In this document: piece after piece, positions 9,595-19,775 of the stretch
Layout of the letters: each line of letters starts with the position of its first letter
Numbering within the stretch: the first letter of the stretch is position 1
Assembly: GCF_902497855.1 (NCBI RefSeq)
Contig: NZ_CABVHU010000002.1
Coordinates: 62,001-126,000, forward strand
DNA: 64,000 nt
Direction: 5' to 3'
Source of the DNA: Pseudomonas fluorescens
Lineage (GTDB): Bacteria > Pseudomonadota > Gammaproteobacteria > Pseudomonadales > Pseudomonadaceae
Translations under genes and position numbers: made by a program
The notes under the pieces: generated by a model
What the model was told of the DNA's origin: nothing
What the model saw: only the letters and a program-made list of their open reading frames with translations
The model's database searches: none

Positions 9595-11814
9595 TCAATA
9601 CAAATCCACCGGATCCACATCCAAAGACCACCGCACCGCTCGCCCACTCGGCATCTGCTCCAAAACCAACAACCAACTGGCAAGCAGCCGGTGCAATGGC
9701 GCCCGCGCCGTCGCCTGCAGCAACAACTGCGCACGATAACGCCCGGCCCGCCGTTCCATCGGTGCCGGCACCGGCCCCAGCAGCTCGATGCCGGTCAGGT
9801 TCTGCTCTGCCAGCAAACGCTCGGCTTCGCTGCACGCTTCATCGAGAAAACCTTCGGCCTGCCCGGGCTTGTGTGCTTCGGCCCGCAGCAATGCCAAATG
9901 CGCAAAGGGTGGCAATCCCGCCGCGCGGCGTTCGCTCAAGGCCTGTTCGGCAAACGCGAAATAACCCTGTTCGGTCAATTGCACCAGCAATGGATGGTCT
10001 GCAAGGTGGGTTTGAATGATCACTTTGCCCGGCTCTTCAGCCCGGCCCGCACGGCCTGCCACTTGGACGATCAGCTGCGCCATGCGTTCGCTGGCGCGGA
10101 AGTCGCCGGAGAACAGCCCGCCATCGGCATCGAGTATCGACACCAGGGTCACCCGTGGGAAGTGGTGCCCTTTGGCAAGCATCTGCGTGCCCACCAGAAT
10201 GCAGGGATGGCCTTTCTGGATAGTGGCGAACAGCTGGTTCATCGCGTCCTTGCGTGAAGTGCTGTCGCGGTCGACCCGCAGCACCGGGACGTCGGGGAAC
10301 AAAATCCCCAGGCGTTCCTCGGCGCGCTCGGTGCCGGCACCTACGGGGCGCAGGTCGACTTTGCCGCACTTGGGACAATGCCGGGGCACGCGTTCGACGT
10401 AGCCGCAATGGTGGCAGCGCAGCTCGCCGGAGCGCTGGTGCACGGTCATCCGTGCGTCACAGCGTTGGCACTCGGACATCCAGCCGCAGTCATGACACAG
10501 CAGCGTCGGCGCAAATCCGCGACGGTTGAGAAAAACCAACACCTGCTGACCCGCTGCCAGCGTCTGGCCGATGGCCTGCTGCATCGGCCCGGAAATGCCG
10601 CTGTCCAGTGGGCGACTTTTCACGTCAAGACGCAGGAAGCGCGGTTGCTTGGCGCCGCCGGCGCGTTCGTTCAGGCGCAGGAGTCCGTACCGACCGGTGT
10701 AGGCGTTGTGCAGGCTTTCCAGTGACGGGGTGGCGGAGCCGAGGACAATCGGAATGTTTTCCTGCCGTGCACGCACCAATGCCAGGTCGCGAGCGTGATA
10801 GCGCAGGCCCTCCTGCTGTTTATAGGAGCCGTCGTGCTCTTCGTCGATGATGATCAGGCCTGGGTTCTTCATCGGGGTAAACAGTGCCGAACGGGTGCCG
10901 ATGATGATGTCGGCCTCGCCGTCCCGCGCGGCAAGCCAGGCCTCCAGGCGCTCACGATCATTGACCGCCGAGTGGATCAGCGCGATACGTGCATTGAAGC
11001 GCTGCTCGAAGCGCGCCAGGGTCTGGGGGCCGAGGTTGATCTCCGGGATCAGCACCAGTGCCTGCTTGCCCGCCTCGAGGGTTTCGCGAATAAGTTGCAG
11101 ATACACTTCGGTCTTGCCGCTGCCGGTGACCCCGGCCAGCAGAAACGCGTGATAACTGTCGAAACCGGCGCGAATCGCTTCATAAGCCGCGCGCTGCTCG
11201 GGATTGAGCGGCAACTCCGGTTGCGCCAGCCAGTGTTCGTGGCGCGCGCCGGGAGCGTGCCGGCGGATGTCCACCTGCACCAGGTCTTTGGCCAGCAACA
11301 GGTCGAGGCTGTCCTTGCTCAGCATCAGTTTGCTCAGCAATTGATGGGCGACGCCGTGGGGATGCTGGGCGAGAGTCGCCAGGGCCTCACGCTGACGCGG
11401 GGCGCGGGCGATGCGTGGGTCATCGAGTCTGGCGCCCGGTGCAGCGGACCAGAAGCGCTCCTGGCGCGCTTCGGCCAGTTCGCCCTGACGCAACAACACC
11501 GGCAGCGCCCAGCTCAAGGTATCGCCGAGGCTGTGTTGGTAGTACTGGGAGGTCCACAGGCACAGCTTGAACAGCGCTGGCGGCAGGGGCGGCGTGGCGT
11601 CGAGCAGGGCCAGGGCGGGCTTGAGCTTTGCCGCCGGGACTTCGCTGGTATCGGTGACCTCCACCAGGATCCCGATCATCTCCCGTCGGCCGAAGGGAAC
11701 CCGCAGGCGCATGCCAGGATGCAACTGGGCGCGCAGGACGCCGGCCGGGGCACGGTAATCGAACAGGCGGCGCAGCGGCGAGGGCAGGGCGAGGCGCAAT
11801 ATGGCGTCGGGCAC
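9595..11814 (-). CDS. priA: Primosomal replication helicase PriA (replication restart)
   Basis: Superfamily 2 3'-5' DNA helicase that recognises stalled forks and reloads the replisome. The GTG 11814 start gives 739 residues, the family length, beginning with PDAILRLALPSPLRRLFDY of the 3'-DNA-binding domain. Walker A is GVTGSGKT, the DEAH-type box is IIDEEHDGSYK, and the paired zinc motifs lie in LCHDCGWMSECQRCDA and CHHCGY...CPKCG. The open frame extends upstream to 11937, but that extension translates the REPIN at 11866-11950 and is rejected. Confidence 0.97.
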   Translation of the reverse strand: MPDAILRLALPSPLRRLFDYRAPAGVLRAQLHPGMRLRVPFGRREMIGILVEVTDTSEVPAAKLKPALALLDATPPLPPALFKLCLWTSQYYQHSLGDTLSWALPVLLRQGELAEARQERFWSAAPGARLDDPRIARAPRQREALATLAQHPHGVAHQLLSKLMLSKDSLDLLLAKDLVQVDIRRHAPGARHEHWLAQPELPLNPEQRAAYEAIRAGFDSYHAFLLAGVTGSGKTEVYLQLIRETLEAGKQALVLIPEINLGPQTLARFEQRFNARIALIHSAVNDRERLEAWLAARDGEADIIIGTRSALFTPMKNPGLIIIDEEHDGSYKQQEGLRYHARDLALVRARQENIPIVLGSATPSLESLHNAYTGRYGLLRLNERAGGAKQPRFLRLDVKSRPLDSGISGPMQQAIGQTLAAGQQVLVFLNRRGFAPTLLCHDCGWMSECQRCDARMTVHQRSGELRCHHCGYVERVPRHCPKCGKVDLRPVGAGTERAEERLGILFPDVPVLRVDRDSTSRKDAMNQLFATIQKGHPCILVGTQMLAKGHHFPRVTLVSILDADGGLFSGDFRASERMAQLIVQVAGRAGRAEEPGKVIIQTHLADHPLLVQLTEQGYFAFAEQALSERRAAGLPPFAHLALLRAEAHKPGQAEGFLDEACSEAERLLAEQNLTGIELLGPVPAPMERRAGRYRAQLLLQATARAPLHRLLASWLLVLEQMPSGRAVRWSLDVDPVDLY

Positions 11815-11865
11815 GCGGGGGGATCTCTTTGGGCGGGCAATAAATGCAAGGCTGGACGCAATACC

Positions 11866-11950
11866 TGTAGGAGCGAGCTTGCTCGCGAAGGTATTCCAGC
11901 CGCTGAGTGGCGTCGGTTGTACCTTTTTCGCGAGCAAGCTCGCTCCTGCA
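11866..11950. repeat. REPIN
   Basis: TGTAGGAGCGAGCTTGCTCG plus CGAA and its near-exact inverse enclose about 37 bases between the divergent priA and rpmE genes. The last bases read CTCCTGCA, one mismatch from the consensus arm. Confidence 0.88.
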
Positions 11951-12003
11951 GAGCAATGCGCTTTGGGTCGGGAGCCTAGCAGACGGTCGGTGTAAGCGAC
12001 AGC

Positions 12004-12031
12004 TTGCGTGATTTCAAACCTCTGGTAGAAT
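12004..12031 (+). promoter_or_regulatory. Probable sigma-70 promoter of rpmE
   Basis: A TTGCGT -35 box at 12004-12009 and a TAGAAT -10 box at 12026-12031 are separated by 16 bases, about 70 bases before the rpmE start. No other candidate of comparable quality lies in the interval. Confidence 0.6.
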
Positions 12032-12101
12032 CCGCGGCCTAATTACGTGCGGTATTCAACAATGGTGTTGAGTGGCGGCACGCTAGCCTGAGGAATTCAC
12101 C

Positions 12102-12332
12102 ATGAAAGCCGATATCCATCCAACATACGAAATCACCGCAGTTACCTGCAGCTGTGGCAACAAGTTCGAAACTCGTTCGAACCTGGCCAAGCCTCTGGCG
12201 ATCGACGTATGCAACGAGTGCCACCCGTTCTACACCGGTAAGCAGAAGACTCTGGATACTGGCGGCCGTGTACAGCGCTTCGCAGACCGCTTCGGTGCTT
12301 TCGGCAAGAAAGCTCCTGCTGCTGCAGAGTAA
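12102..12332 (+). CDS. rpmE: 50S ribosomal protein L31 (zinc-binding type)
   Basis: Ribosomal large-subunit protein bridging the subunits near the central protuberance. The 76-residue product carries the four zinc ligands of the C+ form: Cys16 and Cys18 (CSC) and Cys37 and Cys40 (CNEC). This distinguishes it from the zinc-free YkgM/RpmE2 paralogue induced by zinc starvation. AGGAATTCACC precedes the ATG. A strong terminator hairpin follows, but it lies inside the beginning of the next gene. Confidence 0.97.
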   Translation: MKADIHPTYEITAVTCSCGNKFETRSNLAKPLAIDVCNECHPFYTGKQKTLDTGGRVQRFADRFGAFGKKAPAAAE

Positions 12333-12364
12333 GGTTTCAAAGCCCCATGGGCTTTACCTTGCTG

Positions 12365-13147
12365 ATGAAAAAGGCGTCCCTTGCGGGCGCCTTTTTTGTG
12401 TCTGCGTTTTGGCTTTCTGCTGCCCAGGCCTTCTGCCCGGTGCCGGACGGCCTGGCCGCGGTTGCGGTGCAGCGGGTGGTGGACGGCGACACGCTGCGCC
12501 TGAGCGACGGCCGCAGCGTGCGCATGATCGGTTTGAATACCCCGGAGCTGGGCAAGAAAGGCCGTGCCGACGAGCCGTTCGCCGTGACGGCACGCAAACG
12601 CCTGGAAGCGCTGGTTGCGGCCAGCGACGGACGGCTCGCTTTGCTGCCCGGCAAAGAAAGCAAGGATAGCTATGGCCGTACCCTGGCTCATCTCTACGGC
12701 GCGGATGGCGCCAATCTCGAAGCGCAAATGCTCGCTGAAGGTCTGGGGTTCCAGGTGGCCGTCGCGCCGAATGTCGATCTGGTCGCCTGTCAGCAAGCCG
12801 CGGAACGTAGTGCCCGTCAGGCCGGGATTGGCCTGTGGCGACATTCTCCTGTACTGAAAGCGGAGCAGATCAACACGTCCGGTTTTGCCCTGCTCAGCGG
12901 TCGTGTGAGCAAGGTTCAACGCAATCGCGGCGGGGTTTGGATCGAGTTGCAGGATTCAGTTGTATTACGTGTTGCACCCAATGTGCTTGGGCAGTTCGAT
13001 GTCGCGGCGCTTGCGCGGCTCGAGGGCAAGCAGATCGAGGCGCGTGGTTGGGTGGTGGATCGTTCACGCCGTGGTGGACGCAAAGACGGGCATGCACGTT
13101 GGTTGTTGCCGTTGACCCATCCGGTGATGCTGTACGCGATACCCTGA
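12365..13147 (+). CDS. Secreted thermonuclease (SNase-like) family protein
   Basis: A 260-residue exported protein with a staphylococcal-nuclease fold at about residues 30-155. The core motifs are VVDGDTLRLSDGR (Asp pair that binds calcium in nuclease), VRMIGLNTPE with the Arg, and the SYGRTLAHLY segment with the catalytic-type Arg. A signal peptide ends near AAQA (residues 1-21). A second domain (ALLSGRVSKVQRNRGGVWI onward) resembles an OB-type fold. ATG 12365 is preferred over ATG 12347, since MKKASL begins a good signal peptide; 12347 would add six residues. Substrate and function in Pseudomonas are not known to me. Confidence 0.8.
   Translation: MKKASLAGAFFVSAFWLSAAQAFCPVPDGLAAVAVQRVVDGDTLRLSDGRSVRMIGLNTPELGKKGRADEPFAVTARKRLEALVAASDGRLALLPGKESKDSYGRTLAHLYGADGANLEAQMLAEGLGFQVAVAPNVDLVACQQAAERSARQAGIGLWRHSPVLKAEQINTSGFALLSGRVSKVQRNRGGVWIELQDSVVLRVAPNVLGQFDVAALARLEGKQIEARGWVVDRSRRGGRKDGHARWLLPLTHPVMLYAIP
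12369..12397 (+). terminator. rpmE terminator embedded in the next gene's signal-peptide codons
   Basis: GGCG(T)CCC, loop TTGC, GGGCGCC, then TTTTTT, with an A-run before the stem: a textbook intrinsic terminator. It starts four bases into the nuclease-like gene at 12365, so transcription from rpmE should mostly stop here unless translation of the leader alters the hairpin. Confidence 0.75.
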
Positions 13148-13329
13148 TAAAAAATTGTAGACATTTTTTCTGTCGATTGTGAACAGTCTATCCCTTGTGT
13201 TCCGTGGCTCTTGGCCCAAAGTCGTAGGGCAGGCCGCTTGACAGGGGTGACTGGTCAGTCTTGTGGGGACTTTGCGACACGAGTATCCTCGGCGATCCGT
13301 CTGTCCAACAGTAAAAGCGGAATGCCCAC

Positions 13330-14598
13330 ATGTCTGATCTGAAAACTGCCGCTCTCGAATATCACGCCCATCCTCGTCCAGGTAAGCTGAGTGTCGAGCT
13401 CACCAAGGCCACCGCTACCGCCCGCGACCTGTCGCTGGCCTACAGCCCCGGCGTAGCCGAACCAGTACGCGAAATCGCTCGCGATCCTGAACTGGCCTAC
13501 AAATACACCGGCAAGGGCAATCTGGTTGCAGTCATTTCCGATGGCACAGCGATTCTCGGTCTGGGTAACCTCGGCCCATTGGCTTCCAAGCCAGTGATGG
13601 AAGGTAAAGGCGTGCTGTTCAAGCGCTTTGCCGGCATCGACGTATTCGACATCGAAGTCGACTCCGAAAGCCCGCAAGCCTTCATCGACACCGTCAAGCG
13701 CATCTCCATCACCTTCGGTGGCATCAACCTGGAAGACATCAAGGCACCCGAGTGCTTTGAGATCGAACGCGCCCTGATCGAACAGTGCGACATTCCGGTC
13801 TTCCACGATGACCAGCACGGCACCGCGATCGTTACCGCGGCCGGCATGATCAACGCCCTGGAAATCGCTGGCAAAACCCTGGCTGACGCCAAGATCGTCT
13901 GCCTGGGTGCCGGTGCTGCCGCCATCTCCTGCATGAAATTGCTGGTGAGCATGGGCGCCAGCATCGAAAACATCTACATGGTCGACCGCACCGGCGTGAT
14001 CCATTCCGGCCGCGACGACCTGAACCAGTACAAGGCTGTGTTCGCTCACGCGACCGAGAAGCGCACCCTGGCTGACGCGCTGGAAGGCGCTGACGTGTTC
14101 GTTGGCCTGTCCGGTCCGAACCTGCTGAGCGCTGAAGGCCTGAAATCCATGGCGGCCAACCCGATCGTGTTCGCGTGCTCGAACCCGGATCCGGAAATCT
14201 CCCCGGAACTGGCGCATGCCACTCGCGACGACGTGATCATGGCCACCGGCCGTTCGGACTACCCGAACCAGGTCAATAACGTACTGGGCTTCCCGTTCAT
14301 CTTCCGCGGTGCCCTGGACGTTCGCGCCAAGCGCATCAACGAAGAAATGAAAGTGGCTGCGGCCAACGCCCTGCGTGAACTGGCCAAACTGCCAGTGCCT
14401 CAGGAAGTATGCGACGCCTATGGCGGCATCAAGCTGGAATTCGGTCGTGAGTACATCATCCCGAAACCAATGGATGCCCGTCTGATCACCCTGATCTCCG
14501 ATGCCGTGGCCAAGGCTGCGATCGAGACCGGTGTGGCAACCCTGCCGTATCCGAAGAACTACCCGCTCAAAAGCGTGGATGATGTGTTCAACGGCTAA
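13330..14598 (+). CDS. maeB: Malic enzyme, short form (NAD(P)-dependent oxaloacetate-decarboxylating)
   Basis: Oxidatively decarboxylates malate to pyruvate, yielding NAD(P)H for anaplerosis and biosynthesis. The 422-residue product is the short form without the C-terminal phosphotransacetylase-like domain of E. coli MaeB. Landmarks are SLAYSPGVAEP near residues 36-46, YTGKGNLVAVISDGTAILGLGNLG, the metal-binding FHDDQHGTA segment, and the Rossmann motif CLGAGAAAIS. AAGCGGAATGCCCACATG precedes the start. The coenzyme preference cannot be read with certainty. It is followed directly by an intrinsic terminator, so it is probably monocistronic. Confidence 0.93.
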   Translation: MSDLKTAALEYHAHPRPGKLSVELTKATATARDLSLAYSPGVAEPVREIARDPELAYKYTGKGNLVAVISDGTAILGLGNLGPLASKPVMEGKGVLFKRFAGIDVFDIEVDSESPQAFIDTVKRISITFGGINLEDIKAPECFEIERALIEQCDIPVFHDDQHGTAIVTAAGMINALEIAGKTLADAKIVCLGAGAAAISCMKLLVSMGASIENIYMVDRTGVIHSGRDDLNQYKAVFAHATEKRTLADALEGADVFVGLSGPNLLSAEGLKSMAANPIVFACSNPDPEISPELAHATRDDVIMATGRSDYPNQVNNVLGFPFIFRGALDVRAKRINEEMKVAAANALRELAKLPVPQEVCDAYGGIKLEFGREYIIPKPMDARLITLISDAVAKAAIETGVATLPYPKNYPLKSVDDVFNG

Positions 14599-14619
14599 GC
14601 CGTTGTAGCGCTTCAACAG

Positions 14620-14654
14620 AAAAAGCCCTGGCTCTTGTGAGTCGGGGCTTTTTT
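14620..14654 (+). terminator. maeB terminator
   Basis: AAAAAGCCC pairs with GGGGCTTTTT around an inner GGCTC/GAGTC stem, ending in a T-run 22 bases after the maeB stop. Confidence 0.85.
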
Positions 14655-14689
14655 ATGCCTGCGAGGTTTGTGCTGTTTTTGAGGGCCTC

Positions 14690-14764
14690 TTCGCTGGCAA
14701 GCCAGCTCCTACAGTGGATCTGAGGCGTTTGCCGGACCCCTGTAGGAGCTGGCTTGCCAGCGAA
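14690..14764. repeat. REPIN
   Basis: TTCGCTGGCAAGCCAGCTCC plus TACA and its exact inverse are separated by about 27 bases between the convergent maeB and mrcA genes, located between their two terminators. Confidence 0.9.
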
Positions 14765-14813
14765 GGCGGCCTGATAGGCGACGACCATCTTCAGGTTGCA
14801 GCAATAATCCATA

Positions 14814-14853
14814 TAAAAAAAGCCCCGCGCTTCTCTCGAAGGCGGGGCTTTTT
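14814..14853 (-). terminator. mrcA terminator (works in both orientations)
   Basis: AAAAAAGCCCCGC and GCGGGGCTTTTT form a GC-rich stem flanked by A- and T-runs on both sides, 16 bases beyond the mrcA stop. The symmetry suggests it also blocks leftover maeB transcription. Confidence 0.85.
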
Positions 14854-14868
14854 GCCGGGGCTGCGCAA

Positions 14869-17316
14869 TCAGAACAAATCGATCGGCGCCCCTTCATCCG
14901 CTGGCAGCGGGCTGCCCGGCGCATTGCCCTTGCCCAGCTCGTTGCCCGACGGTGGCGTGTCCTCGGCCTTGAACAGTTCGAAGTAGGCGCCTGGCGTGCC
15001 TGGGGTGGCTGCACGGCCACTGATCGGGTCGACTCGCAGGCTGAGGATACCTTCCGGCTCACGCTGCGTATGGGGCGGCTTGTCTTTGAGCGCGGCGCCC
15101 ATGTAGCTCATCCAGATCGGCAGCGCGACAGTGCCGCCGAACTCCCGGCGACCCAGGCTTTCAGGCTGGTCGAAGCCGGTCCAGACGGTGGTCACGTAGT
15201 CAGCGTTGTAGCCGGAGAACCAGGCGTCCTTGGATTCGTTGGTGGTGCCGGTCTTGCCCGCAATGTCGCTGCGACCCAATGCCAGGGCGCGGCGGCCGGT
15301 GCCACGCTTGATGACGTCCTCAAGCATGCTGTTGAGGATGAACGTGGTGCGGCCATCGACAATGCGTTCGGCCACGGCCGGTGTGGGTGGCGCTGGCTGG
15401 GCAGTCGGGGTTTCGCCTGGCGTTGCGCTGACGGTGAAAGCGTCGGCAGCCGGGACCGGGGCTGCGATGCCGGCGCTGACTGCATCGCCTTTCGGCACGC
15501 TTGGCGGGTTGGCGACGAACAGCGTATCGCCATTGCGGCTTTCGATCTTCTCGATAATGTACGGGGTGATCTTGTAGCCGCCGTTGGCGAAGGTGCTCCA
15601 GCCGGTGGCGATTTCCATGGGCGTCAGGGTGGCGGTGCCCAGGGCCAGGGACAGGTTGCGCGGCAGGTCCTGTTTGTTGAAGCCGAACTTGCTGATGTAG
15701 TCGATGGTGCGGTCCACGCCCAGCGCTTGCAGCAGGCGGATCGACACCAGGTTGCGCGACTTGTAGAGCGCCTCACGCATGCGGATCGGACCGAGGAAGG
15801 TGTTTGTGTCGTTCTTTGGACGCCAAACCTTATCCAGGTATTCGTCGACAAACACGATAGGGGCGTCGTTCACCAGGCTGGAGGCGGTGTAGCCGTTATC
15901 CAGCGCGGCGCTGTAAACGAACGGCTTGAAGCTCGAGCCCGGTTGACGCTTGGCCTGCATGGCGCGGTTGTAGTTGCTCTGCTCGAACGCAAAGCCGCCG
16001 ACCAGCGAGCGAATGGCGCCGTTCTGCGGGTCGAGGGACACCAGTGCGCCCTGGGCTTGCGGGATCTGGCTGAACTTCAGTGAGTTGTCCGGCTGGCGCT
16101 GGACGCGAACCAGATCGCCGACCTTGGCCACATCCGACGGCTGCTTGGGATTGGGGCCCATGCTGTTGGTGTTCAGGAACGGACGCGCCCATTTCATGGT
16201 GTCCCAGCTGACGTGTTCTTCCCCGGTGCGGGTCAACACCTGCAGGCCGGTCTTGTCGACCTGGATGACGATGGCCGGCTCAAGGCTGCTGATGGTGCGC
16301 TGCTTGGTCAGCTCGGTAGCCCAGGCCTCGCGGGTCTTGCCCGGCAGGCGTGACTCGGGGCCACGATAGCCGTGACGCTGGTCGTAGGTCATCAAGCCTT
16401 CGTGGACCGCGGTGTTGGCCATTTCCTGCAGGTTGCTCGGCACCGTGGTGGTGACGCGAAAGCCTTCGGTATACGCATCGCTGCCATAGCGCCCGACCAT
16501 TTCGGCGCGGGCCATTTCAGCGATGTACGGTGCATTCACCTCTGGAGTCGGTACGTGATAACTGGCGTTGAGCGGCTCGTTGATCGCCGTGGTGTAATCG
16601 GCTTCAGTGATTTTGCCCAGTTTGTACATGCGCCCCAGGATCCAGTCGCGACGCTCCTTGCTGCGGGCCGGGTTGGCCAGCGGGTTGAAGCGCGACGGCG
16701 CCTTGGGCAGGCCGGCGATCATTGCCATTTGTGCCAGGCTGACGTCTCGGATCGACTTGCCGTAATAGACTTGCGCCGCGGCCTCGATGCCGTAGGCGCG
16801 GTTGCCCAGGTAGATTTTGTTCACGTATAACTCAAGGATTTCGTCCTTGGTCAGTTGCCGTTCGATCTGCAGGGCCAGGAGGATTTCGGTGGTCTTGCGC
16901 GAGAAACTGCGTTCGCTGGTGAGGAAAAAATTCTTCGCTACCTGCATAGTGATGGTGCTGCCGCCGGACTGGATGTGTCCGCTCTTGATCAGCTGAGTGG
17001 CGGCACGCATCAGGCTGCCGGGATCGACGCCGTAGTGGTTGGCGAAATTGTCGTCTTCGGCGCTGAGCAAGGCGTTGATGAAATTGGGGGGGATGTCGGC
17101 GAAGCGGATCGGCGTGCGGCGCATTTCGCCAAATTCAGCGATCAATTTGTCGTCGCTGCTATACACCCGCAAGGGGATCTGCAACTGAATGCTTCTCAGT
17201 GCCTCCACGGATGGCAATCCGGGGCTAAGGTATAGAAACGCGCCGCTCAGACCAAGGAGCAGTCCGCAGAAGACGGCGACGATGGACCACCCGAAAAATT
17301 TCAGCAGACGAATCAA
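14869..17316 (-). CDS. mrcA: Penicillin-binding protein 1A (bifunctional class A PBP)
   Basis: Inner-membrane enzyme polymerising (glycosyltransferase) and cross-linking (transpeptidase) peptidoglycan. The 815-residue product has an N-terminal membrane anchor at about residues 8-30, the GT51 catalytic Glu87 in EDDNFANHYGVD, the second GT motif GGSTITMQVAKN, an OB-type insertion, the transpeptidase SxxK motif at Ser461-Lys464 (GSSFK), and KTGT near residue 700. The C terminus ends in a Pro-rich tail. It is divergent from pilM, an arrangement conserved in Pseudomonas, where this gene is also called ponA. Confidence 0.97.
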   Translation of the reverse strand: MIRLLKFFGWSIVAVFCGLLLGLSGAFLYLSPGLPSVEALRSIQLQIPLRVYSSDDKLIAEFGEMRRTPIRFADIPPNFINALLSAEDDNFANHYGVDPGSLMRAATQLIKSGHIQSGGSTITMQVAKNFFLTSERSFSRKTTEILLALQIERQLTKDEILELYVNKIYLGNRAYGIEAAAQVYYGKSIRDVSLAQMAMIAGLPKAPSRFNPLANPARSKERRDWILGRMYKLGKITEADYTTAINEPLNASYHVPTPEVNAPYIAEMARAEMVGRYGSDAYTEGFRVTTTVPSNLQEMANTAVHEGLMTYDQRHGYRGPESRLPGKTREAWATELTKQRTISSLEPAIVIQVDKTGLQVLTRTGEEHVSWDTMKWARPFLNTNSMGPNPKQPSDVAKVGDLVRVQRQPDNSLKFSQIPQAQGALVSLDPQNGAIRSLVGGFAFEQSNYNRAMQAKRQPGSSFKPFVYSAALDNGYTASSLVNDAPIVFVDEYLDKVWRPKNDTNTFLGPIRMREALYKSRNLVSIRLLQALGVDRTIDYISKFGFNKQDLPRNLSLALGTATLTPMEIATGWSTFANGGYKITPYIIEKIESRNGDTLFVANPPSVPKGDAVSAGIAAPVPAADAFTVSATPGETPTAQPAPPTPAVAERIVDGRTTFILNSMLEDVIKRGTGRRALALGRSDIAGKTGTTNESKDAWFSGYNADYVTTVWTGFDQPESLGRREFGGTVALPIWMSYMGAALKDKPPHTQREPEGILSLRVDPISGRAATPGTPGAYFELFKAEDTPPSGNELGKGNAPGSPLPADEGAPIDLF

Positions 17317-17413
17317 GGCTTTTGGATATCCAGGGCAAAGAATGAATTAGGCTCAGGGTTCAGGTAAGCAGGAAAACCCGCGCTTGAGTAAATGCGGAAA
17401 AAAATCGCTGGGC

Positions 17414-17419
17414 ATTATA
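17414..17419 (-). promoter_or_regulatory. Candidate -10 box of mrcA
   Basis: A perfect TATAAT on the minus strand lies 98 bases upstream of the mrcA start, in the 211-base mrcA-pilM divergent interval. Upstream, only a weak -35 (TGACGC) is found about 18 bases away, so the call rests mainly on the -10 box. Confidence 0.35.
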
Positions 17420-17500
17420 AGCATTTTTCCGTCGAGGGCGTCATTTGCGCTGTTGTCAAGACGGGTGGTTTGAACGCAATGCGTATTACGGAGTCCGTAA

Positions 17501-18591
<1,091 letters not shown>

Positions 18592-18592
<1 letters not shown>

Positions 18593-19155
18593 TGGCGCAG
18601 ATCAATCTTTTACCCTGGCGCGAGGAGCTGCGTGAAGCGCGTCGCAAGCGCTTTTTGCTGGCGCTGGTCGGTGTGCTGGTGGGTTCGGTGGGGGCGGTGC
18701 TGATTGCGGACCAGGTCATCAACGGTGCCATCGATCGACAAATCGCCCGTAACGACTACATCGGCAAGCAGATTGCCGTGGTCGATGAGCGGATCAACCA
18801 GATCAGCGATCTCAAGGCCCGTCGCCAGCAACTGGTCGAGCGCATGCGCATCATCCAGGACCTGCAAGGCAATCGTCCTGTCAGCGGGCGTATCTTCGAT
18901 CAGTTGGCGCGTACCTTGCCGGATGGCGTTTATTTCACCGAAGTGAAGATGGCCGGCAAAACCCTGTCCATTGCCGGCGCGGCAGAATCCAACAATCGGG
19001 TTTCGGACCTGATGCGCAATCTGGATGCGTCCGACTGGTTCGATGCGCCCAACCTCACGGAAGTCAAGGCGACCACCGCCGGTCAGCTGGTTCAGGCCAA
19101 TGTTTTTCAGTTGACCGTTCGTCAGACCCAGCCGGCTGTGGAGAGCGCCAAATGA
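18592..19155 (+). CDS. pilN: Type IV pilus assembly protein PilN
   Basis: Bitopic inner-membrane protein of the alignment complex. The N-terminal INLLPWRE motif (residues 4-11) is the conserved peptide that inserts into the PilM groove. A membrane segment follows at about residues 23-43 (LLALVGVLVGSVGAVLIADQ), then a coiled coil and a periplasmic ferredoxin-like domain that pairs with PilO. Start overlaps the pilM stop, so translation is likely coupled. 187 residues. Confidence 0.96.
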
Positions 19156-19775
19156 GACTGTCCGAATGGTTCGAAGGCCTGCGCAAGATCGATATCAACG
19201 ATCTGGATACCAACAACATGGGCTCCTGGCCGCCGGCGATCAAGGCATTGACGGGTGTCCTGCTGATGGTCATGGTGCTGGCGTTGGGGTACAGCTTTTA
19301 CATCAGCGACCTGGAGGATCACCTCGACCTCAAGCGTGAGGAAGAGTCGACACTCAAGGAGCAATTCGCCACCAAAGCCCATATGGCGGCGAATCTGGAG
19401 CTGTATACCCAGCAGATGAAGGAAATGGAGAACTCTTTCGGCGTGTTGCTGCGCCAATTGCCCAGTGACACCGAAGTGCCCGGCCTGCTGGAGGACATCA
19501 CGCGCACCGGCCTGGGCAGTGGCCTGGAGTTCGAAGAGATCAAGTTGTTACCGGAGGCCTCCCGGCAGTTCTACATCGAGCTGCCGATCCAGATCACCGT
19601 CACCGGTGCCTACCATGACCTGGCCACCTTCGTCAGTGGCGTAGCGGGATTGCCACGCATCGTCACCCTGCATGACTTCGATCTTGTACCGGCCAACCCC
19701 GAGGGCGGACCGCGGTTGCGCATGAGCATCCTTGCCAAGACTTACCGCTACAACGACAAGGGACTGCAAAAATGA
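19152..19775 (+). CDS. pilO: Type IV pilus assembly protein PilO
   Basis: Inner-membrane partner of PilN. 207 residues: short cytoplasmic N terminus, membrane segment at about residues 34-54 (ALTGVLLMVMVLALGYSFYI), coiled coil (DLEDHLDLKREEEST), and a periplasmic domain that forms PilN/PilO heterodimers and contacts PilP. ATG overlaps the pilN stop by four bases (ATGA), a sign of coupled translation. Confidence 0.96.
   Translation: MRLSEWFEGLRKIDINDLDTNNMGSWPPAIKALTGVLLMVMVLALGYSFYISDLEDHLDLKREEESTLKEQFATKAHMAANLELYTQQMKEMENSFGVLLRQLPSDTEVPGLLEDITRTGLGSGLEFEEIKLLPEASRQFYIELPIQITVTGAYHDLATFVSGVAGLPRIVTLHDFDLVPANPEGGPRLRMSILAKTYRYNDKGLQK

Noticed and set aside
11815..11937. N-terminal extension of PriA upstream of GTG 11814
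   Set aside because: The extra codons translate a REPIN arm (NTFASKLAPT) and would make PriA longer than the 739-residue family length.
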